Source: Pseudomonas sp. GD03919 (GTDB lineage Bacteria > Pseudomonadota > Gammaproteobacteria > Pseudomonadales > Pseudomonadaceae). From it: a DNA stretch of 64,000 nt. The position numbers and the translations under genes were made by a program. The notes under the pieces were generated by a model. That model was not told the origin of the DNA. It saw only the letters and a list, made by a program, of their open reading frames with translations, and did not search any database. The stretch spans positions 1,240,001-1,304,000 of the forward strand of contig NZ_CP104582.1 in the NCBI RefSeq assembly GCF_029814935.1, given 5' to 3'. Positions 17,638-27,708 of the stretch are shown here, one piece after another (positions within the stretch are counted from its first letter, which is position 1; the number at the start of each line of letters is the position of its first letter).

Positions 17638-20600
17638 ATGAGCTTCAACCTGTCTGCCTGGGCGCTGCGTCATCGCCAGATCGTGCTCTACATCATGCTG
17701 CTCTTTGCCGTGGTGGGGGCGTTGTCCTATACCAAGCTGGGCCAGAGTGAAGACCCACCCTTCACCTTCAAGGCCATGGTGATTCGCACCAACTGGCCGG
17801 GCGCCAGTGCCGAGGAAGTCTCGCGCCAGGTCACCGAGCGTATTGAGAAGAAGCTGATGGAGACCGGTGAATACGACCGCATCACCAGCTTCTCCCGGCC
17901 GGGCGAGTCGCAGGTTACCTTCATGGCGCGTGACTCCATGCACAGTGCCGAGATTCCCGAGCTGTGGTATCAGGTACGCAAGAAGATCAGCGACATTCGT
18001 CATACGCTGCCGCCCGGTATTCAGGGGCCGTTCTTCAATGATGAGTTCGGGACCACCTTCGGCAACATCTACGCCTTGACGGGCAGTGGTTTCGACTACG
18101 CCGTGCTCAAGGACTACGCCGACCGCCTGCAGCTGCAACTGCAGCGGGTCAAGGATGTGGGCAAGGTCGAGCTGGTGGGGCTGCAGGACGAGAAGATCTG
18201 GATCGAGCTGTCCAACACCAAACTGGCGACCCTGGGGCTGCCGTTGTCTGCCGTGCAGCAGGCGCTGGAGGCGCAGAACGCGGTAGCCGCTGCCGGCTTC
18301 TTCGAGACGCCCAGCGAACGTATCCAGTTGCGCGTGACCGGGCGCTTCGAGTCGGTACAGGAGATTCGCGATTTTCCCATTCGCGTCGGCGACCGCACTT
18401 TCCGAATCGCCGATGTGGCTGAGGTCAGGCGCGGTTTCAACGATCCACCCGCGCCGCGCATGCGTTTCATGGGCGAGGATGCCATCGGCATTGCCGTGGC
18501 GATGAAGGACGGCGGCGACATTCTGGTGCTGGGCAAGGCGCTGGAAGGCGAGTTTGCCCGTTTGCAGCAGACGCTGCCGCTGGGTATGGAGCTGCGCAAG
18601 GTGTCCGACCAGCCGGCGGCGGTGAAGGCCGGTGTGGGTGAGTTCGTCAAGGTGCTGGTCGAGGCGCTGGTGATCGTGCTCGCGGTCAGCTTCTTCTCCC
18701 TAGGTCTGCGCACGGGCCTGGTGGTGGCCCTGGTGATCCCGCTGGTGCTGGCGATGACCTTCGCCGCCATGTACTACCTGGGGATAGGCCTGCACAAGAT
18801 TTCGCTCGGTGCGCTGGTGCTCGGCCTTGGCCTGCTGGTGGATGATGCGATCATCGCGGTGGAGATGATGGCGATCAAGATGGAGCAGGGTTATGACCGC
18901 TTCAAAGCGGCGAGCTTCGCCTGGACCAGCACTGCGTTCCCGATGCTCACCGGTACGCTGATCACCGCTGCCGGCTTCCTGCCCATCGCCACGGCGCAGT
19001 CCGGCACGGGCGAGTACACCCGCTCGATCTTCCAGGTGGTCGCCATCTCGCTGATCGCTTCGTGGATCGCGGCCGTGATGTTCGTGCCCTACCTGGGCGA
19101 CAAGCTGCTGCCGGATCTGGCCAAACTGCATGCTGCCAAGCACGGCAGCGACGCCGGGCATGATCCGTATGCGACGCCGTTCTACCGCCGCGTGCGTGCC
19201 ACGGTGCAGTGGTGCGTGCGCCGTCGTGGCATCGTCATTGCGTTGACCATCGGTCTGTTCGTCGGCTCGGTGCTGCTATTCCGTTTCGTGCCGCAGCAGT
19301 TCTTCCCGGCCTCCGGGCGCCTGGAACTGATGGTCGACATCAAGCTGGAGGAGGGCGCCTCGCTAAGCGCCACCGAGGCCGAGGTGCGTCGCCTGGAGAA
19401 GCTGCTCAAGGATCAGCCAGGCATCGACAACTACGTGGCCTATGTCGGCACCGGTTCACCACGCTTCTATCTGCCGCTGGATCAGCAACTGCCGGCGACC
19501 AGCTTTGCCCAGTTCGTGGTGCTGGCGTCGAGCATCGAAGAGCGTGAGCGTCTGCGTACCTGGCTGATTCAGGTGATGAACGACGAGTTTCCGTCTCTGC
19601 GCAGCCGCGTCAGCCGCCTGGAGAATGGCCCGCCCGTGGGCTACCCGATTCAGTTCCGCGTCAGTGGCGAGCATATCGACGAGGTGCGTGCACTAGCCCG
19701 TCAGGTGGCGGACAAAGTGCGTGAGAACCCGCATGTGGTCAACGTGCACCTGGACTGGGAAGAGCCGAGCAAGGTGGTGATCCTCAATATCGACCAGGAT
19801 CGTGCCCGTGCGCTGGGCGTCAACACCGCTGAACTGTCGCGCTTTCTGCAGGGCTCGCTGTCCGGTACCAGTGTCAGCCAGTACCGCGAAGGTAACGAGC
19901 TGATCGAAATTCTCCAGCGTGGTACACCGCAGGAGCGCAAGGCGCTGAGTCTGTTGCCGAGTCTGGCGGTGCCGACCGACAGCGGCCGCAGCGTGGCGCT
20001 GTCACAGGTAGCGACGCTGGAATACGGCTTCGAGGAAGGCATCATCTGGCACCGTAACCGTTTGCCCAACGTCACCGTGCGTGCCGACGTGTATGGCAAT
20101 CAGCAGCCGGCCAGTCTGACCAAGCAGATCCTGCCGACACTGGAGCCGATCCGCGCCGAACTGCCGGATGGCTATCTGCTGGAGGTGGGCGGTACGGTGG
20201 AGGATTCGCAACGCGGACAGAAATCGGTGAACGCCGGTATCCCGCTGTTCATCGTGGTGGTGCTGACGCTGCTGATGCTGCAATTGAAGAGCTTTTCACG
20301 CTCGGCCATGGTGTTTCTCACTGCGCCGTTGGGGCTGATCGGGGTGACCCTGTTCCTGCTGATCTTCCGCCAGCCATTCGGCTTCGTCGCCATGCTCGGC
20401 ACCATCGCCCTGGCGGGGATGATCATGCGCAACTCGGTGATCCTGGTCGATCAGATCGAGCAGGACATCAGTCATGGTCTGGATCGCTGGCACGCCATCA
20501 TCGAGGCCACGGTGCGCCGTTTCCGCCCCATCGTGCTGACCGCACTGGCAGCCGTGCTGGCGATGATTCCGCTGTCGCGCAGCGTGTTCTTCGGGCCGAT

Positions 20601-20709
20601 GGCCGTGGCCATCATGGGTGGTCTGGTGGTCGCCACGGCGTTGACCCTGTTGTTCCTGCCGGCGCTCTATGCGGCCTGGTTCCGGGTCAAGGAGAGCGAA
20701 GCGCGTTGA
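17638..20709 (+). CDS. mexK: RND multidrug efflux pump, MexK-like
   Basis: Proton-driven inner-membrane exporter of 1023 residues with the 12-helix RND architecture and two large periplasmic loops. Seen are the N-terminal first helix (IVLYIMLLFAVVGALSYTKL), GQSEDPPFTFKAMVI, the TM4 segment LGLGLLVDDAIIAVEMM with the tandem Asp relay, and the second-half repeat ending in LTLLFLPALYAAWFRV. Substrates of the P. aeruginosa relative include triclosan, erythromycin and tetracycline; here specificity is inferred only. The gene ends about 90 bp before an IS element that has split its likely terminator. Confidence 0.88.
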   Translation: MSFNLSAWALRHRQIVLYIMLLFAVVGALSYTKLGQSEDPPFTFKAMVIRTNWPGASAEEVSRQVTERIEKKLMETGEYDRITSFSRPGESQVTFMARDSMHSAEIPELWYQVRKKISDIRHTLPPGIQGPFFNDEFGTTFGNIYALTGSGFDYAVLKDYADRLQLQLQRVKDVGKVELVGLQDEKIWIELSNTKLATLGLPLSAVQQALEAQNAVAAAGFFETPSERIQLRVTGRFESVQEIRDFPIRVGDRTFRIADVAEVRRGFNDPPAPRMRFMGEDAIGIAVAMKDGGDILVLGKALEGEFARLQQTLPLGMELRKVSDQPAAVKAGVGEFVKVLVEALVIVLAVSFFSLGLRTGLVVALVIPLVLAMTFAAMYYLGIGLHKISLGALVLGLGLLVDDAIIAVEMMAIKMEQGYDRFKAASFAWTSTAFPMLTGTLITAAGFLPIATAQSGTGEYTRSIFQVVAISLIASWIAAVMFVPYLGDKLLPDLAKLHAAKHGSDAGHDPYATPFYRRVRATVQWCVRRRGIVIALTIGLFVGSVLLFRFVPQQFFPASGRLELMVDIKLEEGASLSATEAEVRRLEKLLKDQPGIDNYVAYVGTGSPRFYLPLDQQLPATSFAQFVVLASSIEERERLRTWLIQVMNDEFPSLRSRVSRLENGPPVGYPIQFRVSGEHIDEVRALARQVADKVRENPHVVNVHLDWEEPSKVVILNIDQDRARALGVNTAELSRFLQGSLSGTSVSQYREGNELIEILQRGTPQERKALSLLPSLAVPTDSGRSVALSQVATLEYGFEEGIIWHRNRLPNVTVRADVYGNQQPASLTKQILPTLEPIRAELPDGYLLEVGGTVEDSQRGQKSVNAGIPLFIVVVLTLLMLQLKSFSRSAMVFLTAPLGLIGVTLFLLIFRQPFGFVAMLGTIALAGMIMRNSVILVDQIEQDISHGLDRWHAIIEATVRRFRPIVLTALAAVLAMIPLSRSVFFGPMAVAIMGGLVVATALTLLFLPALYAAWFRVKESEAR

Positions 20710-20714
20710 GTCGT

Positions 20715-20761
20715 GGGAGGCGCTTCAGCGGCGACTCGCTATCGCGGCTGAAGCCCCTCCC
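20715..20761. repeat. REP-like hairpin after mexK
   Basis: GGGAGGCGCTTCAGC and GCTGAAGCCCCTCCC are near-perfect inverted arms around a 17-bp centre; this is the common Pseudomonas 'GGGAGCGGCTTCAGCCGCGA' type of repetitive palindrome. It lies between mexK and the IS element. Confidence 0.65.
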
Positions 20762-20801
20762 TCTATGTTCGTGGTAGCAATAAAAACGGGAGCCAGTGGC
20801 T

Positions 20802-20837
20802 AATGCCAGTCAGTTAAGCTGACTGGCATTTTTATTT
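20802..20837 (+). terminator. Terminator-like hairpin formed by the IS left end
   Basis: AATGCCAGTCAG-TTAAG-CTGACTGGCATT has a 12-bp perfect stem followed by TTTATTT on the + strand. It uses the inverted repeat itself as one arm. It would stop transcripts entering from mexJK, replacing the terminator the IS disrupted, and also shield the element from incoming transcription. Confidence 0.65.
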
Positions 20838-22141
20838 CTGGTCGGATACTTGGACGGCTTGGGTTTGACCGCTCGTGGATAACTGCGATCCTCACGACGA
20901 TGAGGTAGGACGTAGTGCATGGCCGAGGCCTGTAGTTCGGCCAGGTAGCGAGGGATGTTGCCTGGATGATTCAAAGAGACCCCGTTCAAGAAGCCCAGAA
21001 TCGCCCAGGTGCAAGCGGTAAAACTCATTTCGCAGGGGTAGATGCCAGGGCAGTGGCGGCTCATTTCCAGCATTTGATAACGCAGCAGGTTGTACCCCAG
21101 TAGTACGCCCCACAGTTCTTGTTCAATCATCTCCGGCGTTTTACTACGCAGTGTGTAGTGACCCGCGAGCATGCCTTGCTTCATTTCTCGATAGCCCAGT
21201 TCGATTTCCCAACGCTGGCTGTACAGATCCACGATTTCGTCTGGAGGGAAGCGCAGAGGATCGATCATTGAGGTCAGTACCTGCCGCACTTTGCCCTTGA
21301 TGGTCTTGCTTAATAACCGAGCCTGTAGCGTGTCTGGCAGATCGGGCCATTGTTTACGCGCCTGCGGCGAGGTCTTTAGCGAGACGATGGCATCGTGGCG
21401 CCCTAACTTACGCAGCACCTCGTATTGAGCATCCTTGCGCAGCGGCAGTAACCAATGGCGCTGAGTGCCTGTCTGTTGCCAGCGATGAAGTAACCCCAGT
21501 GAATAGAAGCCACGGTCGAACAAGGTCAGCGAGTGATCGGGTGTACTGTCGATCAGTTGTTCGGCCAGTTTCATCTCGTTGCTGTGGTAGCCGGCAAAAG
21601 CACTACTCACCAGCATGTGGCTGGTCAGCTCCATCTGGCAGACCATGCGAACTTGGGGATAGCCGGTATCGCCATGCTGATTACTGGCGCTGCCATAGTG
21701 CTTGCGGTTGTCATCCGTATCCGGCGTGCGCCAGACCACGCCATCGACACTGAGCAGGCGCAAACCGGCCCAAGTGGGGTGATTGGCGCTGGCATGCCAG
21801 CGTTGTTGAGTCAGGGAAAAGACTTCTCGCACCGCAGCGCTGCCCAAACGCTGGCGACCTTGCACGATTGCACTGGGTGCTACCAATGGCTTCTGCCCAG
21901 GCAGCATGATGCCCATACGGCTCGCGGCATCCCAGGCCGACATCCGGCGAAACAACGCCATGGCGATCACGCACCAGATCATGGCTTCAAGAGGGAGACG
22001 TCGCTTACGCAGGGTCGCCACTCCCGCCGTTTCCAGTGCGGTGCTAACTAGGTCTGGATCAAGCAGCACCCCCAGCTCGTCAAGGGAGTGGGTGGCAGAA
22101 GCCGCTTCGTGAGTCAGTGCCAAGGCGCGGGAAAGTCGCAT
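20810..22141 (-). CDS. IS4-family transposase
   Basis: DDE transposase of 443 residues that would catalyse cut-and-paste movement of the surrounding element. After an IS4-type N-terminal domain the catalytic parts are visible: first Asp in LLSVDGVVW, second Asp in [10 protein letters not shown], and the IS4-family Y-(2)-R-(3)-E-(6)-K signature in [15 protein letters not shown], which supplies the catalytic Glu. The stop codon (TGA) lies inside the left inverted repeat. The frame is open from 22168, but the ATG at 22141, right after a hairpin and oligo-T run, is a better start. Confidence 0.92.
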   Translation of the reverse strand: MRLSRALALTHEAASATHSLDELGVLLDPDLVSTALETAGVATLRKRRLPLEAMIWCVIAMALFRRMSAWDAASRMGIMLPGQKPLVAPSAIVQGRQRLGSAAVREVFSLTQQRWHASANHPTWAGLRLLSVDGVVWRTPDTDDNRKHYGSASNQHGDTGYPQVRMVCQMELTSHMLVSSAFAGYHSNEMKLAEQLIDSTPDHSLTLFDRGFYSLGLLHRWQQTGTQRHWLLPLRKDAQYEVLRKLGRHDAIVSLKTSPQARKQWPDLPDTLQARLLSKTIKGKVRQVLTSMIDPLRFPPDEIVDLYSQRWEIELGYREMKQGMLAGHYTLRSKTPEMIEQELWGVLLGYNLLRYQMLEMSRHCPGIYPCEMSFTACTWAILGFLNGVSLNHPGNIPRYLAELQASAMHYVLPHRREDRSYPRAVKPKPSKYPTRNKNASQLN

Positions 22142-22177
22142 AAAAAATCCGATGCTCCAAACAAGCATCGGATTTTC
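22142..22177 (-). terminator. Hairpin and T-run immediately upstream of the transposase ATG
   Basis: AAAATCCGATGC and GCATCGGATTTT form a 12-bp perfect stem with a 9-base loop, and on the transposase strand it ends in six T just before the ATG. It should terminate read-through transcripts or hide the start region, a known way for IS elements to avoid activation by outside promoters. Confidence 0.6.
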
Positions 22178-22264
22178 GTTTCAGCGCGCAGAAGGTCAAG
22201 CTGTAGCGCTTAACTGACTGGCATTAAGCCAGTGGCTCCCGTTCTTTTATGTCGCGGATAGGAG

Positions 22265-22735
22265 TTATTCGTCCATCTGCGATTGCAGATAATTCTGCAG
22301 GCCGACGGCGTCGATCAGGCTCAGCTGGGTTTCCAGCCAGTCGATGTGATCTTCCTCGGAGCAGAGAATCTCCTCGAGCAGTTCGCGGCTGGCGTAGTCG
22401 CCGATGCTTTCGCAGTAGGCGATGGCAGCCTTGAGGTCGGCATGTGCCTTGTGCTCGATCTTCAGGTCGCACTCGAGCATTTCCTTGGTGTTTTCACCAA
22501 TCAGGATCTTGCCCAGATCCTGCAGGTTGGGGATGCCTTCGAGGAACAGGATGCGCTTGATCAGCTTGTCGGCATGCTTCATCTCGTCGATGGACTCGTG
22601 GTACTCATGCTCGCCGAGTTTTTTCAGGCCCCAGTCTTCATACATGCGCGCATGCAGAAAGTACTGGTTGATGGCGACCAGTTCGTTACCAAGAATCTTG
22701 TTCAGATGTTGAATGACCTTCTTGTCGCCTTTCAT
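22265..22735 (-). CDS. bfrB: Bacterioferritin (BfrB-type)
   Basis: Haem-containing 24-mer iron-storage protein of 156 residues. The N-terminus [19 protein letters not shown] is the bacterioferritin signature. Ferroxidase ligands Glu18, Glu51 and His54 and the haem ligand Met52 ([12 protein letters not shown]) are present, so it is the haem-binding, catalytically competent type. The sequence closely resembles P. aeruginosa BfrB as I recall it. The bfd ferredoxin gene is not adjacent. Its 3' side lost a terminator hairpin to the IS insertion, only about 30 bp downstream of its stop. Confidence 0.95.
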   Translation of the reverse strand: MKGDKKVIQHLNKILGNELVAINQYFLHARMYEDWGLKKLGEHEYHESIDEMKHADKLIKRILFLEGIPNLQDLGKILIGENTKEMLECDLKIEHKAHADLKAAIAYCESIGDYASRELLEEILCSEEDHIDWLETQLSLIDAVGLQNYLQSQMDE

Positions 22736-22964
22736 GTTCGCTCCTGCCGGTTCACTGACTGTGATGGCCTTGAATTTTCGGCTTCGTTTCTCATTATGTC
22801 AAACCTAAGTGGTTGATACATAAATAAAAATTAAAACGAATAAGAATGCTTTCATTCCGCAACTTGGTGCCAAGTTATTGATATGACGCAATAAATAAGT
22901 TGCTGAATAGATTGGTCAGGCGCCAGCGGATATAGGGCGTCGATATTTTATTATTTACGCTCAT
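22736..22964. other. A/T-rich intergenic region upstream of bfrB
   Basis: About 230 bp markedly richer in A/T than the surroundings, holding the bfrB promoter region and running toward the end of glpD. No gene was seen. One weak iron-box-like stretch near 22838-22856 is not good enough to call. Confidence 0.45.
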
Positions 22965-22987
22965 AAAAAAGCCCCGCCAAGCGGGGC
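22965..22987 (-). terminator. Rho-independent terminator of glpD
   Basis: On the - strand GCCCCGC-TTG-GCGGGGC is followed by TTTTTT, 16 bp after the glpD stop. Confidence 0.85.
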
Positions 22988-23003
22988 ATCGACACGCAGA
23001 AGA

Positions 23004-24533
23004 TCAGGCGGCGTGAGCTGAATGCGGGTCACGGCTGGTCACATAGTCCTGCAGGCGGGTCTGCTGTGCGGGTGTCATGAACAGGCCCAGTTTGCTGCGC
23101 CGCCAGAGAATATCGGCGCTGCTGCGTGCCCACTCCTCACGGCGCAGGTAATCCACTTCGCGGGTGTAGAGGCCGGCACCCAGGTGTTCGCCGAGGTCGG
23201 TCAGGTTATCCACGCCGTCGAGCAGGCGCCAGGTGCGGCTGCCGTAACTGCTGACCCAGCGCTTGGCCAGGCTGGTGGGTAGCCAGCCATGACGTTCACA
23301 GAGTGCTTCGACCAGTGTGCTCTGCTCCTGCATGTCCTCACCGCCAGGTAATGGTGCGCTGGCCGTCCAGCTCGGGCCGAAGTTGCTGAAGTAGGGCGCC
23401 AGTTGCTGCATGGCCGACTCGGCCAGTTTGCGGTAGGTGGTCAGCTTGCCGCCGAATACCGAGAGCAATGGCGCTTCGCCCGGTGTGCCGGAGAGTGACA
23501 ATGTGTAATCGCGGGTGATGGCTGACGGCTCATCGGATTCGTCATCGCACAAGGGGCGTACGCCGGCGAAGCTGTGCAGCACATCGCTACGGCTTAGCTG
23601 TTGCTTGAAGTGCTCGTTGACCACCTTGAGCAGGTAATCGGTCTCCTCGGCGCTGATCGCCACCTGGGCAGGGTCGCCCTGGTACTCGCGGTCGGTGGTG
23701 CCGATCAGGGTGAAGCGCTCCAGATAGGGGATGGCGAAGACGATGCGGCGGTCTTCGTTCTGCAGGATGTAAGCCTGTTCACCTTCGTAAAGGCGCGGCA
23801 CGACGATATGGCTGCCCTGAATCAGGCGGATGCCGTAGGGCGACTCCTGCTTGAGGTCTTCACGGATGAAGCGCGCGACCCAGGGGCCGGCTGCGTTGAC
23901 CAGGGCGCGGGCGCGGATCGACAGCAGGCTGCCATCGCTGCGCTCCAAGTGGATATGCCACAGCCCCTTGCTGCGCCGCGCGCTGACGCAACGCGTGCGG
24001 GGGTGGATGTGCGCGCCTTTCTCGCGCGCGGCCATGGCGTTGAGCACCACCAGGCGCGCATCGTCCACCCAGCAGTCGGAATATTCGAAGCCCCGGCTGA
24101 TTTCCGCTTTCAACGGGCTGCCGGCGCCGAAGCGCAGACTACGCGAGGCCGGCAGGCGTTCGCGTTTGCCCAGATGATCATAAAGAAACAGGCCGGCGCG
24201 GATCATCCAGGCCGGGCGCAGGTGAGGGCGGTGTGGCAGGACGAAGTGCATAGGTTTGACGATGTGCGGTGCCTTGGCCAGCAGCACTTCGCGCTCGGCC
24301 AGGGCTTCACGCACCAGACGAAATTCATGGTGCTCCAGATAGCGCAGGCCACCGTGAATCAGCTTGCTGCTGGCCGAGGAGGTATGGCTGGCGAGATCGT
24401 CCTTTTCGCAGAGGAACACCGACAGGCCGCGACCGGCCGCATCGGCGGCGATGCCCACGCCATTGATGCCGCCGCCAACGACGGCAAGGTCATAGACTTC
24501 TGCAACAGGGCTGGCGAATGGATCGTGGGGCAT
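23004..24533 (-). CDS. glpD: Aerobic glycerol-3-phosphate dehydrogenase
   Basis: FAD-dependent membrane-associated enzyme oxidising glycerol-3-phosphate to dihydroxyacetone phosphate and passing electrons to quinone. It is 509 residues from the chosen start. The FAD-binding GGGINGVGIAADAAGRG is near the N-terminus, then SSKLIHGGLRYLE, LVNAAGPW and the GlpD-family C-terminal domain. An in-frame ATG at 24575 would add 14 residues and start inside the predicted GlpR operator, so the ATG at 24533 is preferred, although its ribosome-binding site is weak. It is transcribed toward bfrB behind GlpR-type operators. Confidence 0.95.
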   Translation of the reverse strand: MPHDPFASPVAEVYDLAVVGGGINGVGIAADAAGRGLSVFLCEKDDLASHTSSASSKLIHGGLRYLEHHEFRLVREALAEREVLLAKAPHIVKPMHFVLPHRPHLRPAWMIRAGLFLYDHLGKRERLPASRSLRFGAGSPLKAEISRGFEYSDCWVDDARLVVLNAMAAREKGAHIHPRTRCVSARRSKGLWHIHLERSDGSLLSIRARALVNAAGPWVARFIREDLKQESPYGIRLIQGSHIVVPRLYEGEQAYILQNEDRRIVFAIPYLERFTLIGTTDREYQGDPAQVAISAEETDYLLKVVNEHFKQQLSRSDVLHSFAGVRPLCDDESDEPSAITRDYTLSLSGTPGEAPLLSVFGGKLTTYRKLAESAMQQLAPYFSNFGPSWTASAPLPGGEDMQEQSTLVEALCERHGWLPTSLAKRWVSSYGSRTWRLLDGVDNLTDLGEHLGAGLYTREVDYLRREEWARSSADILWRRSKLGLFMTPAQQTRLQDYVTSRDPHSAHAA

Positions 24534-24549
24534 GTTGCACGCTCGGCTA

Positions 24550-24586
24550 TTGGATTCGAATGTGTTTATGTTCACTTTCGAAAATA
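24550..24586 (-). promoter_or_regulatory. Probable GlpR operator region of glpD
   Basis: TATGTTCACTTTCGAAAATA (24567-24586) matches 16 of 20 positions of the E. coli GlpR operator as I remember it (WATGTTCGWTAWCGAACATW). A second half-site, CACATTCGAA on the - strand, lies next to it at about 24555-24564. The glpR gene is immediately upstream. Confidence 0.65.
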
Positions 24587-24681
24587 TGCTAGACGAAGAT
24601 GCGCAACTTCGCTACCCCAGCGCGCGATTGCGCGCCGAGTGGTCGTGAAGGGAGCTTGGGCGTCGTTCGGAGGGCGCGTGC

Positions 24682-25440
24682 TCAGACCAGATCGAGCTGA
24701 ACCTTGTGGCTATGCAGCAGGCGGGTAATCGCGGCTGAAGGCGCGCTGTCGGTGAACACGCGGTCGACCAGGGCGATGGAGCCCAGGCGCACCACGGCGT
24801 TGCGCCCGAACTTGCTGGAATCGGCGGCGAGAAATACCTGTCGGGCGTTGTCGATGATCGCCTGGGAGACCCGTACTTCCTGGTAGTCGAAGTCGAGCAG
24901 GCTGCCGTCTTCGTCGATGCCGCTGATGCCGACAATGGCGAAGTCGACCTTGAACTGCTGGATGAAATCCACCGCTGCCTGGCCGACGATGCCGCCATCG
25001 CTGCGTACCGTACCGCCCGCCACCAGCACCTCGAAATCGGCCTTGGCACTGAGTTGGGCGGCGACGTGCAGGTTGTTGGTGATGATCTTCAGACCCTTGT
25101 GGTTATGCAGTTCACGGGCGATGGCCTCGGTGGTTGTGCCGATGTTGATGAACAGCGAGGCGTGATCGGGGATTTGCGCGGCCACGGCCTCGGCGATGCG
25201 CTGTTTTTCCTCGCGCATCTGCCCGGCACGCATGCCGTAGGCGGTGTTCTGGATACTCGAGGCTTCGCAGGCGGCACCGCCATGGGTACGGCGCAGCAGG
25301 CCATGCTCGGCCAGTTGATTGATGTCGCGGCGAATGGTCTGCGGAGTGACGGCGAACGCCTGGGCCAGTTCGTCGATGCTGACGTAGCCGCGTTCACGGG
25401 CAAGGTTGAGAATGTCGTGTTGGCGCGGAGCGAGGTTCAT
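24682..25440 (-). CDS. glpR: Glycerol-3-phosphate regulon repressor GlpR
   Basis: DeoR-family repressor of 252 residues, inactivated by glycerol-3-phosphate. The N-terminal DeoR helix-turn-helix is clear ([22 protein letters not shown], with [25 protein letters not shown]), and the sugar-phosphate isomerase-like sensor domain follows ([30 protein letters not shown]). It sits between glpD and the ybaK-glpK pair and is the likely ligand for the operator-like sites on both sides. Confidence 0.93.
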   Translation of the reverse strand: MNLAPRQHDILNLARERGYVSIDELAQAFAVTPQTIRRDINQLAEHGLLRRTHGGAACEASSIQNTAYGMRAGQMREEKQRIAEAVAAQIPDHASLFINIGTTTEAIARELHNHKGLKIITNNLHVAAQLSAKADFEVLVAGGTVRSDGGIVGQAAVDFIQQFKVDFAIVGISGIDEDGSLLDFDYQEVRVSQAIIDNARQVFLAADSSKFGRNAVVRLGSIALVDRVFTDSAPSAAITRLLHSHKVQLDLV

Positions 25441-25521
25441 GAGCGCTTCCTGTGGTGGTCACTCATTATAGGGTGTGGCGGTGATGGATTTGAGCCTGTT
25501 ACTGTAAGGCTTCTTTCACTG

Positions 25522-25541
25522 CGTTTTCACATTCGAACATG
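25522..25541 (+). promoter_or_regulatory. Possible GlpR operator overlapping the ybaK start
   Basis: TTTTCACATTCGAACAT matches about 12 of 20 operator positions and shares the core TTCAC-W-TTCGAA with the site before glpD. The right half contains the ATG of ybaK, so binding would block both promoter clearance and initiation. Confidence 0.45.
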
Positions 25542-26009
25542 ACGCCAGCAATCGATCTGTTGAAGAAGGCCAAGGCCGAACACCGTGTACACAGCTACCA
25601 GCACGATCCCAAGGCGCCGTCCTATGGCCTGGAAGCAGCGGAAAAGCTCGGGCTGGCGCCCGAACGTGTGTTCAAGACGCTGCTCGCGGTCACCGAGAAG
25701 GGCGAGTTGCTGGTGGCCGTGGTGCCGGTGGCCGGCAGTCTCGATCTCAAGGCACTGGCGGCGGCTGCCGGGGCGAAGAAGGCCGATATGGCCGACCCGA
25801 CTGCTGCGCAACGTGCTACCGGCTATCTGGTTGGCGGTATCAGTCCGCTGGGGCAGAAGAAGCGCCTGCGTACCTTTATCGATGAGTCTGCGCAGCTGCA
25901 ACCGAGCATTCACGTCAGCGCTGGCCGGCGTGGCCTGGAGCTGGAACTATCGGCCGCGACCCTGGCGCAGCATACCCAGGGACACTTCGCCGCCATAGGC
26001 AAAGCCTGA
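25539..26009 (+). CDS. ybaK: YbaK/EbsC Cys-tRNA(Pro) deacylase
   Basis: Trans-acting editing enzyme that hydrolyses Cys-tRNA(Pro) mischarged by prolyl-tRNA synthetase. It is 156 residues, the normal size. Family markers are VFKTLLAVTEKGELLVAVVP with the catalytic Lys, KKADMADPTAAQRATGYLVGGISPLG, and RTFIDES. It lies between glpR and glpK where other Pseudomonas carry glpF, with 82 bp to glpK and no clear promoter in between, so it may be read with glpK. Confidence 0.92.
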   Translation: MTPAIDLLKKAKAEHRVHSYQHDPKAPSYGLEAAEKLGLAPERVFKTLLAVTEKGELLVAVVPVAGSLDLKALAAAAGAKKADMADPTAAQRATGYLVGGISPLGQKKRLRTFIDESAQLQPSIHVSAGRRGLELELSAATLAQHTQGHFAAIGKA

Positions 26010-26091
26010 AGCAAGCAACAAGCCGCGAGCAAAATAAGGCTGCGTGCGGTCATTAGCCGCGAAAATCGCCAATAACAACAAGGAATCTTGC

Positions 26092-27579
<1,488 letters not shown>

Positions 27580-27593
27580 AGCAACCGGGCACC

Positions 27594-27616
27594 GTAGGAG
27601 CGGCTTTAGCCGCGAT
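27594..27616. repeat. REP palindrome (GTAGGAGCGGCTTTAGCCGCGAT)
   Basis: Classical Pseudomonas REP sequence with arms GCGGCT / AGCCGC, 14 bp downstream of glpK. Confidence 0.75.
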
Positions 27617-27708
27617 GCTCTCAGAGCATCTGGAAAACAGGAACTGTATCTGTTGCTGCTTACCCTGCGCAGGCATGCTGGCGCTTCTCATCTGCTTAGG
27701 AGCGCCGC

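Larger units (their letters stand above)
20791..22236. mobile_element. IS4-family insertion sequence with 10-bp target duplication
   Basis: The element spans 20801-22226 (1426 bp). The ends are perfect 19-bp inverted repeats (TAATGCCAGTCAGTTAAGC at the left, its complement at the right). The flanking direct repeat AGCCAGTGGC at 20791-20800 and 22227-22236 is a 10-bp target duplication. One transposase gene fills it on the - strand. Rejoining the flanks recreates a terminator-like hairpin (ACGGGAGCCA / TGGCTCCCGT with T tail), so the element inserted into the mexK-bfrB terminator. The intact ends and full transposase frame suggest a recent, possibly active insertion. Confidence 0.93.

Noticed and set aside
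22838..22856. Fur box upstream of bfrB
   Set aside because: Only about 8 of 19 positions match the consensus, no better than expected in A/T-rich DNA.
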